Source: Aurantibrevibacter sp041747755 (GTDB taxonomy: Bacteria > Bacteroidota > Bacteroidia > Flavobacteriales > Flavobacteriaceae). Taken from it: DNA of 12,695 nucleotides. The notes under the pieces are model-generated. The model was not told the DNA's origin. It saw only the letters and a program-made list of their open reading frames with translations, and did no database searches. Positions 1-7,306 of this stretch are shown piece by piece. The DNA lies in NCBI GenBank assembly GCA_041747755.1, contig JBGTEN010000248.1:1-12695 (forward strand), read 5' to 3'. Made by a program: the position numbers and the translations under genes. Position 1 is the first letter of the stretch, and each line of letters opens with the position of its first letter.

Positions 1-1274
1 TAATTCTTTTTCCCTCTTTGTAAAAGCACAAACTTGTTGTTAATTAAGTCGGATACGCTAATCATATAATCCTCTCCCACTTTTTCCTTGTTTACGGAAA
101 TGGAATTTTGTTTAAGCTCCCTTCGTGCTTCCCCATTAGAAGCCAGAAAGCCTGTTTTGGCTGACAGAGCGCCTATCATGTCTAGTCCTGTTTCAATTTC
201 TGAACGCGGTACTTCGGCCTGGGGTACACCTTCAAAAACGTCTAAGAAAGTTTGCTCATTCAGCTTTTTTAAGTCCTCAGAAGTCGATTTTCCAAAAAGA
301 ATATCGCTGGCTTTTACCGCATTTTCCAACTCTTCTTTTGAATGCACCATAACTGTAATTTCATCCGCCAACTGCCGCTGCAGAAGTCGTAAATGAGGCG
401 CTGCGGTATGCTCTTTTACCAAAGATTCAATATGTTCTTTAGGCAGAAAAGTGAATATTTTAATATATTTTTCGGCATCTTCATCTGAAGTGTTAAGCCA
501 ATATTGATAGAATTTATAGGGAGATGTCCTTTCTGCATCTAACCAAACATTACCCCCTTCAGTTTTTCCGAATTTTGTACCATCTGCCTTAGTAATTAAC
601 GGACAAGTAAGCGCATACCCTTTCCCATTGCCAATTCTGCGAATAAGTTCTGTTCCTGTGGTAATATTTCCCCATTGGTCACTCCCACCCATTTGAAGCG
701 TACAGTTATGATGCTGAAAAAGGTATAAGAAGTCATATCCCTGAACCAACTGATACGTAAATTCAGTAAAAGACATGCCTTCTTTGGCTTCCGCAGAGAG
801 CCTTTTTTTTACCGAATCCTTGGCCATCATGTAGTTTACAGTAATATGCTTGCCTACGTCCCGAATAAACTCCAAAAAGGAAAAATCTTTCATCCAGTCA
901 TAATTGTTCACCAATATCGCTGCATTGGCTTCACTACTATCAAAGTCCAAAAATTTTGAAATTTGAACTTTTAAAGCCTCCTGATTATGTCTAAGAGTTG
1001 CCTCATCCAACAAATTTCTTTCAGAAGATTTCCCTGATGGATCTCCTATCATTCCTGTTGCTCCCCCAACCAGCGCAAAGGGTTTATGCCCTGCCAATTG
1101 AAAATGCCGTAGCATCATTATACTTACCAGATGTCCAATATGAAGGGAATCGGCTGTAGGGTCAATACCAACATAAGCGCATTGCATTCCGCTAAGTAGA
1201 TGCTCTTCAGTTCCGGGCATTGCATCATGCAACATGCCTCTCCATTCCAGTTCTGCTACAAAGTTAGAAGCCAT
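1..1274 (-). CDS. tyrS: Tyrosyl-tRNA synthetase (424 residues visible; stop codon at or just past the left edge)
   Basis: This class I aminoacyl-tRNA synthetase charges tRNA-Tyr with tyrosine in the cytoplasm, using ATP. I translated the minus strand from the ATG at 1274. It stays open to the window edge and gives 424 residues, the length I recall for E. coli-type TyrS. The class I HIGH motif is residues 45-48 (DSLHIGHL). The KMSKS-equivalent loop is KFGKT at 234-238, the form typical of this TyrS subfamily. GGATGMIGDPSGKSSER (70-86) and QMGGSDQWGN are also characteristic. The C-terminus looks like an S4 RNA-binding domain (roughly residues 360-424). After Asn424 the last two visible bases read TA, so a stop codon probably completes just outside the window. 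The gene diverges from the epimerase gene, with a 102-bp gap that carries a -7 element for each strand. Identification is secure; only the last codon is unseen. Confidence 0.96.
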   Translation of the reverse strand, partial: MASNFVAELEWRGMLHDAMPGTEEHLLSGMQCAYVGIDPTADSLHIGHLVSIMMLRHFQLAGHKPFALVGGATGMIGDPSGKSSERNLLDEATLRHNQEALKVQISKFLDFDSSEANAAILVNNYDWMKDFSFLEFIRDVGKHITVNYMMAKDSVKKRLSAEAKEGMSFTEFTYQLVQGYDFLYLFQHHNCTLQMGGSDQWGNITTGTELIRRIGNGKGYALTCPLITKADGTKFGKTEGGNVWLDAERTSPYKFYQYWLNTSDEDAEKYIKIFTFLPKEHIESLVKEHTAAPHLRLLQRQLADEITVMVHSKEELENAVKASDILFGKSTSEDLKKLNEQTFLDVFEGVPQAEVPRSEIETGLDMIGALSAKTGFLASNGEARRELKQNSISVNKEKVGEDYMISVSDLINNKFVLLQRGKKN

Positions 1275-1300
1275 TAATAGAATCTTTTTTATAATAGCTG

Positions 1301-1308
1301 CAAATATA
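1301..1308 (-). promoter_or_regulatory. Bacteroidota -7 promoter element for tyrS
   Basis: On the minus strand this reads TATATTTG, an exact match to the Bacteroidota sigma factor -7 consensus TAnnTTTG. It lies 26 bases upstream of the tyrS ATG, a sensible leader length. I see no TTG -33 element at the usual spacing of about 19 bases, so support rests on the -7 match and its position. Confidence 0.5.
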
Positions 1309-1323
1309 AAAGAATTCTAAGGC

Positions 1324-1339
1324 TTTGTACTTTTACAAA
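1324..1339. repeat. Short inverted repeat in the tyrS/epimerase divergent intergenic region
   Basis: TTTGTA and TACAAA form perfect 6-bp arms around a 4-base spacer (CTTT). The site lies between the two divergent start codons, upstream of both -7 elements. It could be a regulator-binding site, or chance in AT-rich DNA. No T tract follows it, so it is not a typical terminator. Confidence 0.3.
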
Positions 1340-1364
1340 AGCGAATAAATCCACACCAAATTCC

Positions 1365-1372
1365 TAAATTTG
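1365..1372 (+). promoter_or_regulatory. Possible -7 element for the epimerase gene, implying an almost leaderless transcript
   Basis: TAAATTTG matches TAnnTTTG exactly, but it ends only 4 bases before the ATG at 1377. If used, the mRNA would start at or within a few bases of the start codon. No TTG lies at the -33 spacing. It may be a chance match; the alternative is that translation starts further downstream, but the first residues of the nucleotide-binding motif argue against that. Confidence 0.3.
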
Positions 1373-1376
1373 GAAT

Positions 1377-2384
1377 ATGATATTGGTAACAGGAGGTACA
1401 GGTTTGGTTGGATCGCATTTGCTCTTGCGGTTGCTTGAAAGTGAAACTCCGTTGAAGGCTACCTACAGGACACTAGACAATTTAGAAAAGGTAAAAAAAG
1501 TATTTGCCTATTATACCCAAAATTCCGTAGAACGCTTTTCTAAAATACAATGGGTACAAACCGATTTAAATGATATCGTTGGTTTGGAAACTGCCTTTGA
1601 AAATGTAACCCATGTGTACCATTGTGCTGCCTTAATTTCCTTTGATCCACGTGATTATGATGCTTTGCATAAGACAAATGTAGAAGGAACCGCTAACATT
1701 GTAAACTTCTGTATTGCAAAAAACGTAGAAAAATTATGCTATGTAAGTTCTGTAGCTACCATTTGTAAAAGTAGCTTTAAAGAATTAGCCACGGAGGAAG
1801 ATGAGTGGAATGATTACCATGCCAATGTCTATGCTTTGAGTAAAAGGGCGGCAGAAATGGAGGTTTGGAGGGGTGCCCAAGAGGATTTATCCGTAGTAAT
1901 TTTAAATCCGGGAATAATTGTTGGTCCTGGTTACTGGAGTACGGGAAGCGGTACCCTTTTTAGCATTTCAGCAGCCAATAAAAATTATTTTCCTCCCGGA
2001 GGTACCGGTTTTGTCGGGGTTAATGATGTGGTAAAACTAATGATAGCTTTAATGCATTCTAAAATTACAAATGAACGCTATATTGCTGTTTCAGAGCACT
2101 ATACATATGAATCGATTTTACAAAAAATAGCACATTATATGGGTAAAACCGGTCCAAAAAGAAAATTAAAATTTTGGCAATTGGAGCTTTTGAGGCTACT
2201 GGACGGGCTGCGTTGCTTCTTTACCAATAAAAAGAGAAAACTAACTAGGCATAGTATTTACTCCCTTAAAAACCCAACAAACTATAGTAATCAAAAAATT
2301 AGAACAGCACTGGGATTTGACTTTGAACCCATAGACGAAACACTTGCTTTTTGTAGCAGGCAGTTTCTAAAGGAGCATCCTTAA
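1377..2384 (+). CDS. NAD-dependent epimerase/reductase (extended SDR family)
   Basis: This 335-residue protein is an extended short-chain dehydrogenase/reductase. The dinucleotide-binding motif TGGTGLVGSH (residues 5-14) starts almost at the N-terminus, which fixes the ATG at 1377. Catalytic residues are visible as the SS pair in YVSSVA (124-125) and as YxxxK in YALSK (Tyr152, Lys156). NPGIIVGPG (177-185) is the usual substrate-side loop. The family includes nucleotide-sugar epimerases, dihydroflavonol reductase-like enzymes and 3-beta-hydroxysteroid dehydrogenase-like enzymes. The N-terminal half resembles the dihydroflavonol reductase-like branch more than GalE, but the substrate cannot be read from the sequence. 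It is transcribed alone, between divergent tyrS and the convergent DUF4296 gene, whose stop is only 3 bases away. The Rossmann assignment is firm; the substrate is unknown. Confidence 0.88.
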   Translation: MILVTGGTGLVGSHLLLRLLESETPLKATYRTLDNLEKVKKVFAYYTQNSVERFSKIQWVQTDLNDIVGLETAFENVTHVYHCAALISFDPRDYDALHKTNVEGTANIVNFCIAKNVEKLCYVSSVATICKSSFKELATEEDEWNDYHANVYALSKRAAEMEVWRGAQEDLSVVILNPGIIVGPGYWSTGSGTLFSISAANKNYFPPGGTGFVGVNDVVKLMIALMHSKITNERYIAVSEHYTYESILQKIAHYMGKTGPKRKLKFWQLELLRLLDGLRCFFTNKKRKLTRHSIYSLKNPTNYSNQKIRTALGFDFEPIDETLAFCSRQFLKEHP

Positions 2385-2387
2385 GTT

Positions 2388-2777
2388 CTAATTTGAGTCC
2401 GCTTTGGGCTTAGCTGACTTATCAGTATCAGGGGCCTTGGTGCGCATTTCTTCAATTCTTTTTTGGTCTTTTTCCAGAAGGGCAACAATTTCTGTATAAA
2501 TAGCTTCATATTCCGCAGGCCGGGATGCGTAATACAAATCGCTCTTTGAAAATTGTATACTATCTATACCATATTTGGTATAGACAAAATTCATAGTTTT
2601 AATATTCTTTTCAGCCAAAAAAGCCGGATTGGTATTCTGCGCCGCAGTTAGTATGGCCAGATCGTATAAAATCTGCACCATTTTATCCTTGGGTATGAGT
2701 TTTTCCGGTTTCTCTATCAATTGCTCATTGCAGGAAACCAAAAAACAAAATGCCATTGCAACCAAGAGTTTGTTCAT
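2388..2777 (-). CDS. DUF4296 family lipoprotein
   Basis: This is a 129-residue predicted lipoprotein. A short basic N-terminus (MNK) is followed by a hydrophobic segment and a lipobox, LVSC, with the lipidated Cys at 16. Signal peptidase II would cleave before that Cys, and the mature protein would be anchored in an envelope membrane. The mature part is helical and charged. It has the ILYDLAILTAAQ and YTKYGIDSIQFSKSDLYYASRP segments that I recognise as DUF4296, found in Bacteroidota. The C-terminal 20 residues are low-complexity and rich in Lys, Asp and Pro. Its ATG lies one base after the pyrC stop, so it is the last gene of the GT2-pyrC-DUF4296 operon. Its function is unknown, and the link to pyrimidine synthesis may be no more than operon sharing. 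Confidence 0.82.
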   Translation of the reverse strand: MNKLLVAMAFCFLVSCNEQLIEKPEKLIPKDKMVQILYDLAILTAAQNTNPAFLAEKNIKTMNFVYTKYGIDSIQFSKSDLYYASRPAEYEAIYTEIVALLEKDQKRIEEMRTKAPDTDKSAKPKADSN

Positions 2778-2778
2778 G

Positions 2779-4113
2779 CTATCTATTGAAGGTTAAACGT
2801 TCAGCATTTCTTTTTTCAGAAAAACTACCATTCTCAAATGCCAAATGTCCATTTACAAAAGTATGAGTAATTCTGGATTTAAAGGTGGTACCTTCAAACG
2901 GAGACCAACCGCATTTGTATAAAATATTCGATTTTTTTACTTCCCATGGATGGTTAGTATTTACTACAACTAAATCTGCGAAAAACCCTTCACGTATAAA
3001 ACCACGCTTTTTTATCTGAAACAGTTTTGCCGGATTATGGCACATTTTCTCCACTATTTTCTCCAATGAAATTGCGTTTTGATGGTACTTTTCTAACATA
3101 GCGGGTAATGCATGTTGTACCAGCGGACCTCCTGAAGGTGCTTTTGTGTAGCCACCACTTTTTTCTTCCCAAGTATGAGGAGCATGGTCTGTAGCCACAA
3201 TATCAATCCTGTCATCCAAGAGCGCTTCCCATAATTTTTCCCTGTCCGCAGTTGTTTTTATGGACGGATTCCATTTTATAAGTGATCCTTGTTTTTCATA
3301 ATCCTCATCTGAAAACCACAAATGGTGTATACATACCTCAGCAGTTATTTTCTTTTCTTCGAGCGGAATATCATTTCTAAACAGAGCCGTTTATTTTACT
3401 GTTGAAACATGAAAAACATGTAACCGGGCACCCGTTTTCTCTGCCAAAGCAATCGCTTTTGAGGAGGATAGATAACAGGCTTCCTCACTTCTAATTAAGG
3501 GATGGTACTCCACCGGAATCGCATCTCCAAAGCGTGCCTTGTATTGTTCCAAATTTTTTCTGATGGTCTCCTCATCTTCACAATGCGCTGAAATGACCAT
3601 CTCCGTATTTCGAAATATTTTTTCTAATACCACTTCATTATCTACCAGCATATTTCCGGTAGAGGACCCTAAAAATAATTTCACTCCGGAGCAAGCCTTT
3701 GGATCCAACCTTTTAATTTCTTCCAAATTATCATTTGTTCCGCCAAATAAAAAAGAATAATTTGCAAAGGAAGTTCTTGAAGCAATAGCAAATTTCTCTT
3801 CTAATTTTTCAATGGTGGTGGTTTGCGGATTGGTATTGGGTTGCTCCATATAAGAAGTAATTCCTCCGGCAACAGCAGCCTTGCTCTCCGAGGCAATATC
3901 TCCTTTATGGGTAAGGCCTGGCTCCCTAAAATGAACTTGATCATCTATGATTCCCGGTAAGAGGTAGTTCCCCTTTAAATCGATAACCGTGGCATTTGGG
4001 TTACTAATGTTTTTATCTATTTTTAGGATGATATTGTCCTGCAAAAGCACATCGCTTTCAAAGCTGCGCATTTCATTAACCACCAAGGCATTTTTCAACA
4101 ATAGCTGTCCCAT
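2779..4113 (-). pseudogene. pyrC: Dihydroorotase interrupted by an in-frame TAA at codon 241
   Basis: Dihydroorotase interconverts N-carbamoyl-aspartate and dihydroorotate in pyrimidine synthesis. Read on the minus strand from the ATG at 4113, the frame runs 240 residues, hits TAA (3393-3391), then continues in the same frame to 2779: 444 codons in all, a normal family length. Codons 242-264 (TALFRNDIP, KKITAEVC, IHHL) fit the family, so nothing is missing except residue 241, expected to be Glu (HVSTxKE). The N-half holds DDQVHFREPGLTHK (57-70), Lys145, His177 and His235. The C-half holds ATDHAPH, with the presumed catalytic Asp at 309. Q59 stands where many dihydroorotases have the first His of HxH; I recall this as usual in Bacteroidota. 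The 240-residue product alone would lack the catalytic Asp. The C-half has no nearby in-frame ATG, only a TTG at 3321. The gene sits one base from its neighbour on each side in an operon. Confidence 0.9.
3391..3393 (-). other. Premature in-frame stop codon within pyrC
   Basis: The codon reads TAA on the minus strand, between Lys240 and Thr242 of dihydroorotase. A single change would restore a sense codon; GAA (Glu) is expected from the family motif STxKE. The following base is A, and no recoding signal or hairpin is evident directly downstream. Confidence 0.9.
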
Positions 4114-4114
4114 A

Positions 4115-4852
4115 CTAAAACTTACTTTTTTGGAAAATGCTCCTGAGTTTCATTTTTAAAACTCCGTAAACTGCCTCCCCTATAATTGATGAACTCATCT
4201 TGGATTTTCCTTTTACCCTATCTCTAAAAATAATAGGAACTTCTTCTATTTTAAACTTTTTTAAGTGTGCCCTAAACTTCATTTCTATTTGGAAAGCATA
4301 ACCAATAAATCGCACTGAATCCAAATTTATAGCTTCGAGAACCTGGCGCTTGTAACATACAAAACCGGCTGTTGGGTCATGAACGCGCATCCCGGTTATC
4401 AATTTTACATAAAAGGAGGCACCATAGGATAACAAAATTCTATATAAAGGCCAATCAACAACATTTACCCCTTTTTTGTACCTGGAGCCCACGGTAACAT
4501 CGGCTCCTGCAGCACAAGCCTCATAAAGGCGCAACAAATCAGCCGGAGAGTGAGAAAAATCGGCATCCATTTCAAAAATATAATCGTAATGTCGTGCAAT
4601 TGCCCATTTAAACCCATGGATATAAGCAGTACCCAACCCGGCCTTTTCTTTCCTTACTTCAAGAAACAGTTTTTCGGAATGAGCTTTTTGCATTTCCTGG
4701 ACCTTTTGCGAAGTTCCGTCGGGTGAGTTGTCATCTACAATTAAGACATGAAATTCTTTTTCTAAATTAAAAACCGCCTCTATAATGGCCTCAATATTCT
4801 CAATTTCGTTAAAAGTGGGTATTATTACCAAGCTATCCGCCATGCGCCTCAT
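4115..4852 (-). CDS. GT2 polyprenyl-phosphate mannosyltransferase-like glycosyltransferase
   Basis: This is a cytoplasmic family 2 glycosyltransferase of the dolichol-phosphate mannose synthase type. It would transfer a sugar from a nucleotide donor to polyprenyl phosphate at the inner membrane. Numbered from the ATG at 4852, the nucleotide-binding start is VIIPTFNE (9-16), then IVDDNSPDGT (38-47) and the metal-binding DAD in EMDADFSH (Asp96, Asp98). DPTAGFVCYKR (159-169) and FRDRVKGKSKMS (209-220) are family features. At 245 residues there is no C-terminal membrane domain, as in the soluble or peripheral subclass. A second ATG at 4843 (MADSLVIIP) is probably the true start: a -7 element at 4863-4870 would leave only about 5 bases of leader for the first ATG but about 14 for the second. 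It leads the operon with pyrC and diverges from the GT39 gene. Mannose is the likely but unproven sugar. Confidence 0.87.
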   Translation of the reverse strand: MRRMADSLVIIPTFNEIENIEAIIEAVFNLEKEFHVLIVDDNSPDGTSQKVQEMQKAHSEKLFLEVRKEKAGLGTAYIHGFKWAIARHYDYIFEMDADFSHSPADLLRLYEACAAGADVTVGSRYKKGVNVVDWPLYRILLSYGASFYVKLITGMRVHDPTAGFVCYKRQVLEAINLDSVRFIGYAFQIEMKFRAHLKKFKIEEVPIIFRDRVKGKSKMSSSIIGEAVYGVLKMKLRSIFQKSKF

Positions 4853-4862
4853 GAAATTTGAG

Positions 4863-4889
4863 CAAAAATACTATTTTAAAGACTGCCAA
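4863..4889 (-). promoter_or_regulatory. Promoter of the GT2-pyrC-DUF4296 operon
   Basis: On the minus strand, TATTTTTG at 4870-4863 matches the -7 consensus TAnnTTTG exactly, and a TTG (4889-4887) lies 16 bases upstream as a possible -33 element. That spacing is slightly shorter than the usual 19 or so. Transcription would begin near 4858. Confidence 0.5.
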
Positions 4890-4947
4890 GAAAAGCTCCC
4901 TCCTTTTTTATCATTTTTTTAAAGCGATGCACCTTACTAATAATTTG

Positions 4948-4955
4948 TAATTTTG
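4948..4955 (+). promoter_or_regulatory. -7 promoter element of the GT39-DUF4271-hemD operon
   Basis: TAATTTTG matches TAnnTTTG exactly and ends 18 bases before the ATG at 4974. No TTG is found at the -33 spacing. It points away from the opposing GT2 promoter in the 121-bp divergent region. Confidence 0.45.
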
Positions 4956-4973
4956 GTATGAATTAAAACTTAA

Positions 4974-6641
4974 ATGACAGCAAAACTGCCTAAGGTTTTC
5001 CTTTATTTTCTGGGAGCCCTATTTGTAATTAATCTTTTACAAAGCTATTTTACAGAGCTCATTTTTGATGAAGCTTATTATTGGTACTACGCTCAACAAA
5101 TGGCCTGGGGATATTTTGATCATCCTCCCATGGTAGCAGTCCTTATAAAAATTGGCACTTCTTTTTTACCCGGCGAACTGGGAGTTCGCTTTATGAGCTG
5201 TGTTTTATCGGTGCTTTCTTGTGTGATTTTATGGTTACTTATAGACCATCCTAAGAAGAATAATTTTATACCCCACTTTTTTATTTTGGTATTTTCTATG
5301 ACGCTGATGAATGCGTATGGCTTCTTTACATTACCTGATACTCCTTTACTCTTCTTTACAGCACTTTTTTTATACTACTACAAAAAATTTATTGCTGCTC
5401 CTTCAGTCCTTTTGGCAATTGCATTGGGCGTGGTAATGGCTGCTTTAATGTATAGTAAATACCATGCCGTCCTGGCGATTGTATTTGTGCTGCTTTCCAA
5501 TATTAAATTAGTATTAAACAAACACGCATGGCTTGCCGTGGTAATAGCACTTCTTTGTTATACTCCGCATTTTATATGGTTATTTCAAAACGATTTTGTT
5601 TCCATAAAATATCATATTTCTGAAAGACCAAACAGAGGTTATGAGTTTGTAGATTTTACTCTGGGGTTTTTTATTAACCTTGTGGCGTTATTTGGATTTA
5701 CATTTCCATGGATTTACAAGGCCCTTTTTAAAACCAAATTTACGGACCAATTTACCAAAGCACTGTTATTTTTAATATACGGTGTTTTGCTCTTCTTTTT
5801 TGTATCCAGTTTTAACAGACGGATTCAAACCCAATGGATAATAATCATTTGTATTCCTTTAGTGGTGCTGGCTTTTAACTATATGGTACAGAATGATAAT
5901 GCCAAAAAATGGATCTTCCGAATGGGACTTGTCAATATTGCGCTCTTATTATACGCCCGATTTGCTCTGGTGTATCCACCACTTTCGCCGTTGGTTTATG
6001 AAGCTCATGGTAACAAAGAATGGGTGGGGGAGTTACAATCCCAAATTGGTGCTACCCCGGTAGTTTTTGAAAATTCCTATCGTCTTGCACCTATGTATGC
6101 CTTTTACTCGGGTAGCACTACATTTTCTTTAAACAATATTATGTACCGGCAAAATCAATATTCAATAGATGAATCCGAATCTAAAATACAACAAGAGCGG
6201 GTTCTTTACGTTTCAAAATATATGAAACAAGGTGATATTTCATTTCAAATGCCCAATAAGTCTCTTTTTTACGGCAAGTATATAGAAAATTTTGAGTCCT
6301 TTAGAAAGTTGAGATGTTACATAGCGGATGGAGCCATATCTCTTACTAAGAATGATGAAATTACATTGAAAGTGTACAATCCGTATGAAAGATCTATTGC
6401 GTTGGACAACCTGAGCTTTCATATAGCTTACCTGAACCAGTACAAGCAGGTAGAAGAAACAATGCCCATAACAACGCTTCCTTTCACAGATGACACAAAA
6501 ACCCTAAAAGCAAAAGATACAACTCATTTCCGATTTATGCTGCCTACTCCTGAAATAGGTATCCCTGCATATTTTAAGGTAGCTATCTCCGAAAACGGAC
6601 TCTATATGGGTCTTAATGGCGAAAATGTAAAATTAGACTAA
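4974..6641 (+). CDS. GT39-type integral membrane glycosyltransferase (ArnT/PMT-like)
   Basis: This 555-residue protein resembles family 39/83 GT-C enzymes, which take a sugar from a polyprenyl-phosphate carrier and place it on a protein or lipid on the periplasmic face. After a first membrane helix (about 8-25) comes the acidic loop FDEAYYWYYA (31-40; Asp32, Glu33), the usual catalytic-loop position, then GYFDHPPM (46-53). LPDTP (120-124) and SKYHA (161-165) are further family-like signatures. I count about 11 hydrophobic segments up to about residue 333. Residues 340-555 form a soluble, probably periplasmic domain with FENSYRLAPMYAFYSG (365-380) at its start. It begins a plus-strand operon with DUF4271 (3 bases later) and hemD. 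The divergent GT2 gene would supply a polyprenyl-phosphate sugar. The acceptor cannot be told; flavobacterial protein O-glycosylation or lipid A modification are both possible. Confidence 0.85.
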   Translation: MTAKLPKVFLYFLGALFVINLLQSYFTELIFDEAYYWYYAQQMAWGYFDHPPMVAVLIKIGTSFLPGELGVRFMSCVLSVLSCVILWLLIDHPKKNNFIPHFFILVFSMTLMNAYGFFTLPDTPLLFFTALFLYYYKKFIAAPSVLLAIALGVVMAALMYSKYHAVLAIVFVLLSNIKLVLNKHAWLAVVIALLCYTPHFIWLFQNDFVSIKYHISERPNRGYEFVDFTLGFFINLVALFGFTFPWIYKALFKTKFTDQFTKALLFLIYGVLLFFFVSSFNRRIQTQWIIIICIPLVVLAFNYMVQNDNAKKWIFRMGLVNIALLLYARFALVYPPLSPLVYEAHGNKEWVGELQSQIGATPVVFENSYRLAPMYAFYSGSTTFSLNNIMYRQNQYSIDESESKIQQERVLYVSKYMKQGDISFQMPNKSLFYGKYIENFESFRKLRCYIADGAISLTKNDEITLKVYNPYERSIALDNLSFHIAYLNQYKQVEETMPITTLPFTDDTKTLKAKDTTHFRFMLPTPEIGIPAYFKVAISENGLYMGLNGENVKLD

Positions 6642-6644
6642 GCT

Positions 6645-7301
6645 ATGGAATCCATTTTAAGAACTGTTGAAAATGTAGATTGGATTACCATAGTGATACT
6701 CATTAGCATCCTATTCATCACAGCAGCTAAAGGTCTTTTTTATCAAAGGTTCTTAAATTTTATACAGCTACCCTTTAATAATAAGTACGTTTTTATGTAT
6801 AACAAAAAAGATACTTTGTGGAATTGGTTTAACATACTCATGACCCTATTTCAATTGTTGAATTTTGCGCTTTTTGTCTATTTTGCCAAATCTATTCTTT
6901 TCACTCCTGAAAAGGATGGTTATGTAATTTTCTATTTTGGAGTTTTAAGCTTTTTATTTTTATTTCTTGTACTGAAAGTAGCGCTGCAACTGTTCAATGG
7001 TTTTGTATTCAATGCCAACAAAAATGTTATAGAACTCATTTTTAAAAAACTCTCTTATTTTAACCATAGCAGCATCATTATGTTTCTTGCAAACCTTATG
7101 CTGTGTTATGTGTTAAACGATTCAAAACTTGTTATTTATTTAAGTATTTTCTTAATACTTCTTATAAATCTGGCAGGTTGGATTACTGTGTTACGAAATC
7201 ATCAAAAATTTATTATGTCTAACTTTTTCTATTTTATTTTGTACCTTTGCGCACTTGAAATTGCACCCCTTATAATAATCGGTAGCTATCTAAAAGATTG
7301 A
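6645..7301 (+). CDS. DUF4271 family integral membrane protein
   Basis: This 218-residue, very hydrophobic protein has about six predicted membrane helices (roughly 15-30, 60-80, 92-115, 142-160, 161-183 and 190-213). Between helices 1 and 2 is a charged, aromatic stretch (FNNKYVFMYNKKDTLWNW). I recognise the pattern as DUF4271, a Bacteroidota family often placed directly before hemD; this is recall, not a search. The ATG lies 3 bases after the GT39 stop, and its TGA is 5 bases before the hemD ATG, so the three genes are co-transcribed. No catalytic motif is visible. The function is unknown; the link with heme synthesis is by position only. Confidence 0.8.
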   Translation: MESILRTVENVDWITIVILISILFITAAKGLFYQRFLNFIQLPFNNKYVFMYNKKDTLWNWFNILMTLFQLLNFALFVYFAKSILFTPEKDGYVIFYFGVLSFLFLFLVLKVALQLFNGFVFNANKNVIELIFKKLSYFNHSSIIMFLANLMLCYVLNDSKLVIYLSIFLILLINLAGWITVLRNHQKFIMSNFFYFILYLCALEIAPLIIIGSYLKD

Positions 7302-7306
7302 GGCCT

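Noticed and set aside
88..396. Plus-strand open frame of 102 codons at the left edge
   Set aside because: It lies antisense inside tyrS, whose protein is unmistakable, and its own translation is low-complexity and Ser/Phe-rich with no recognisable family.
1331..1341. TTTTACAAAAG shared with 10197-10207 upstream of another plus-strand gene
   Set aside because: It is an 11-base AT-rich match at different distances from the start codons (35 and 12 bases); chance is a sufficient explanation.
2779..3321. Independent gene of 180 codons starting at 3321
   Set aside because: Its start is a TTG inside the dihydroorotase frame; it is the C-terminal part of pyrC after the premature stop, in the same frame.
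3391..4113. Programmed stop-codon readthrough or selenocysteine/pyrrolysine recoding in pyrC
   Set aside because: The codon is TAA, not TGA or TAG, and no recoding element is visible; a mutation or base-call error is simpler.
7298..7306. TTG start of hemD three codons upstream
   Set aside because: It overlaps the DUF4271 stop codon and adds residues not typical of HemD; the ATG at 7307 gives a standard N-terminus.
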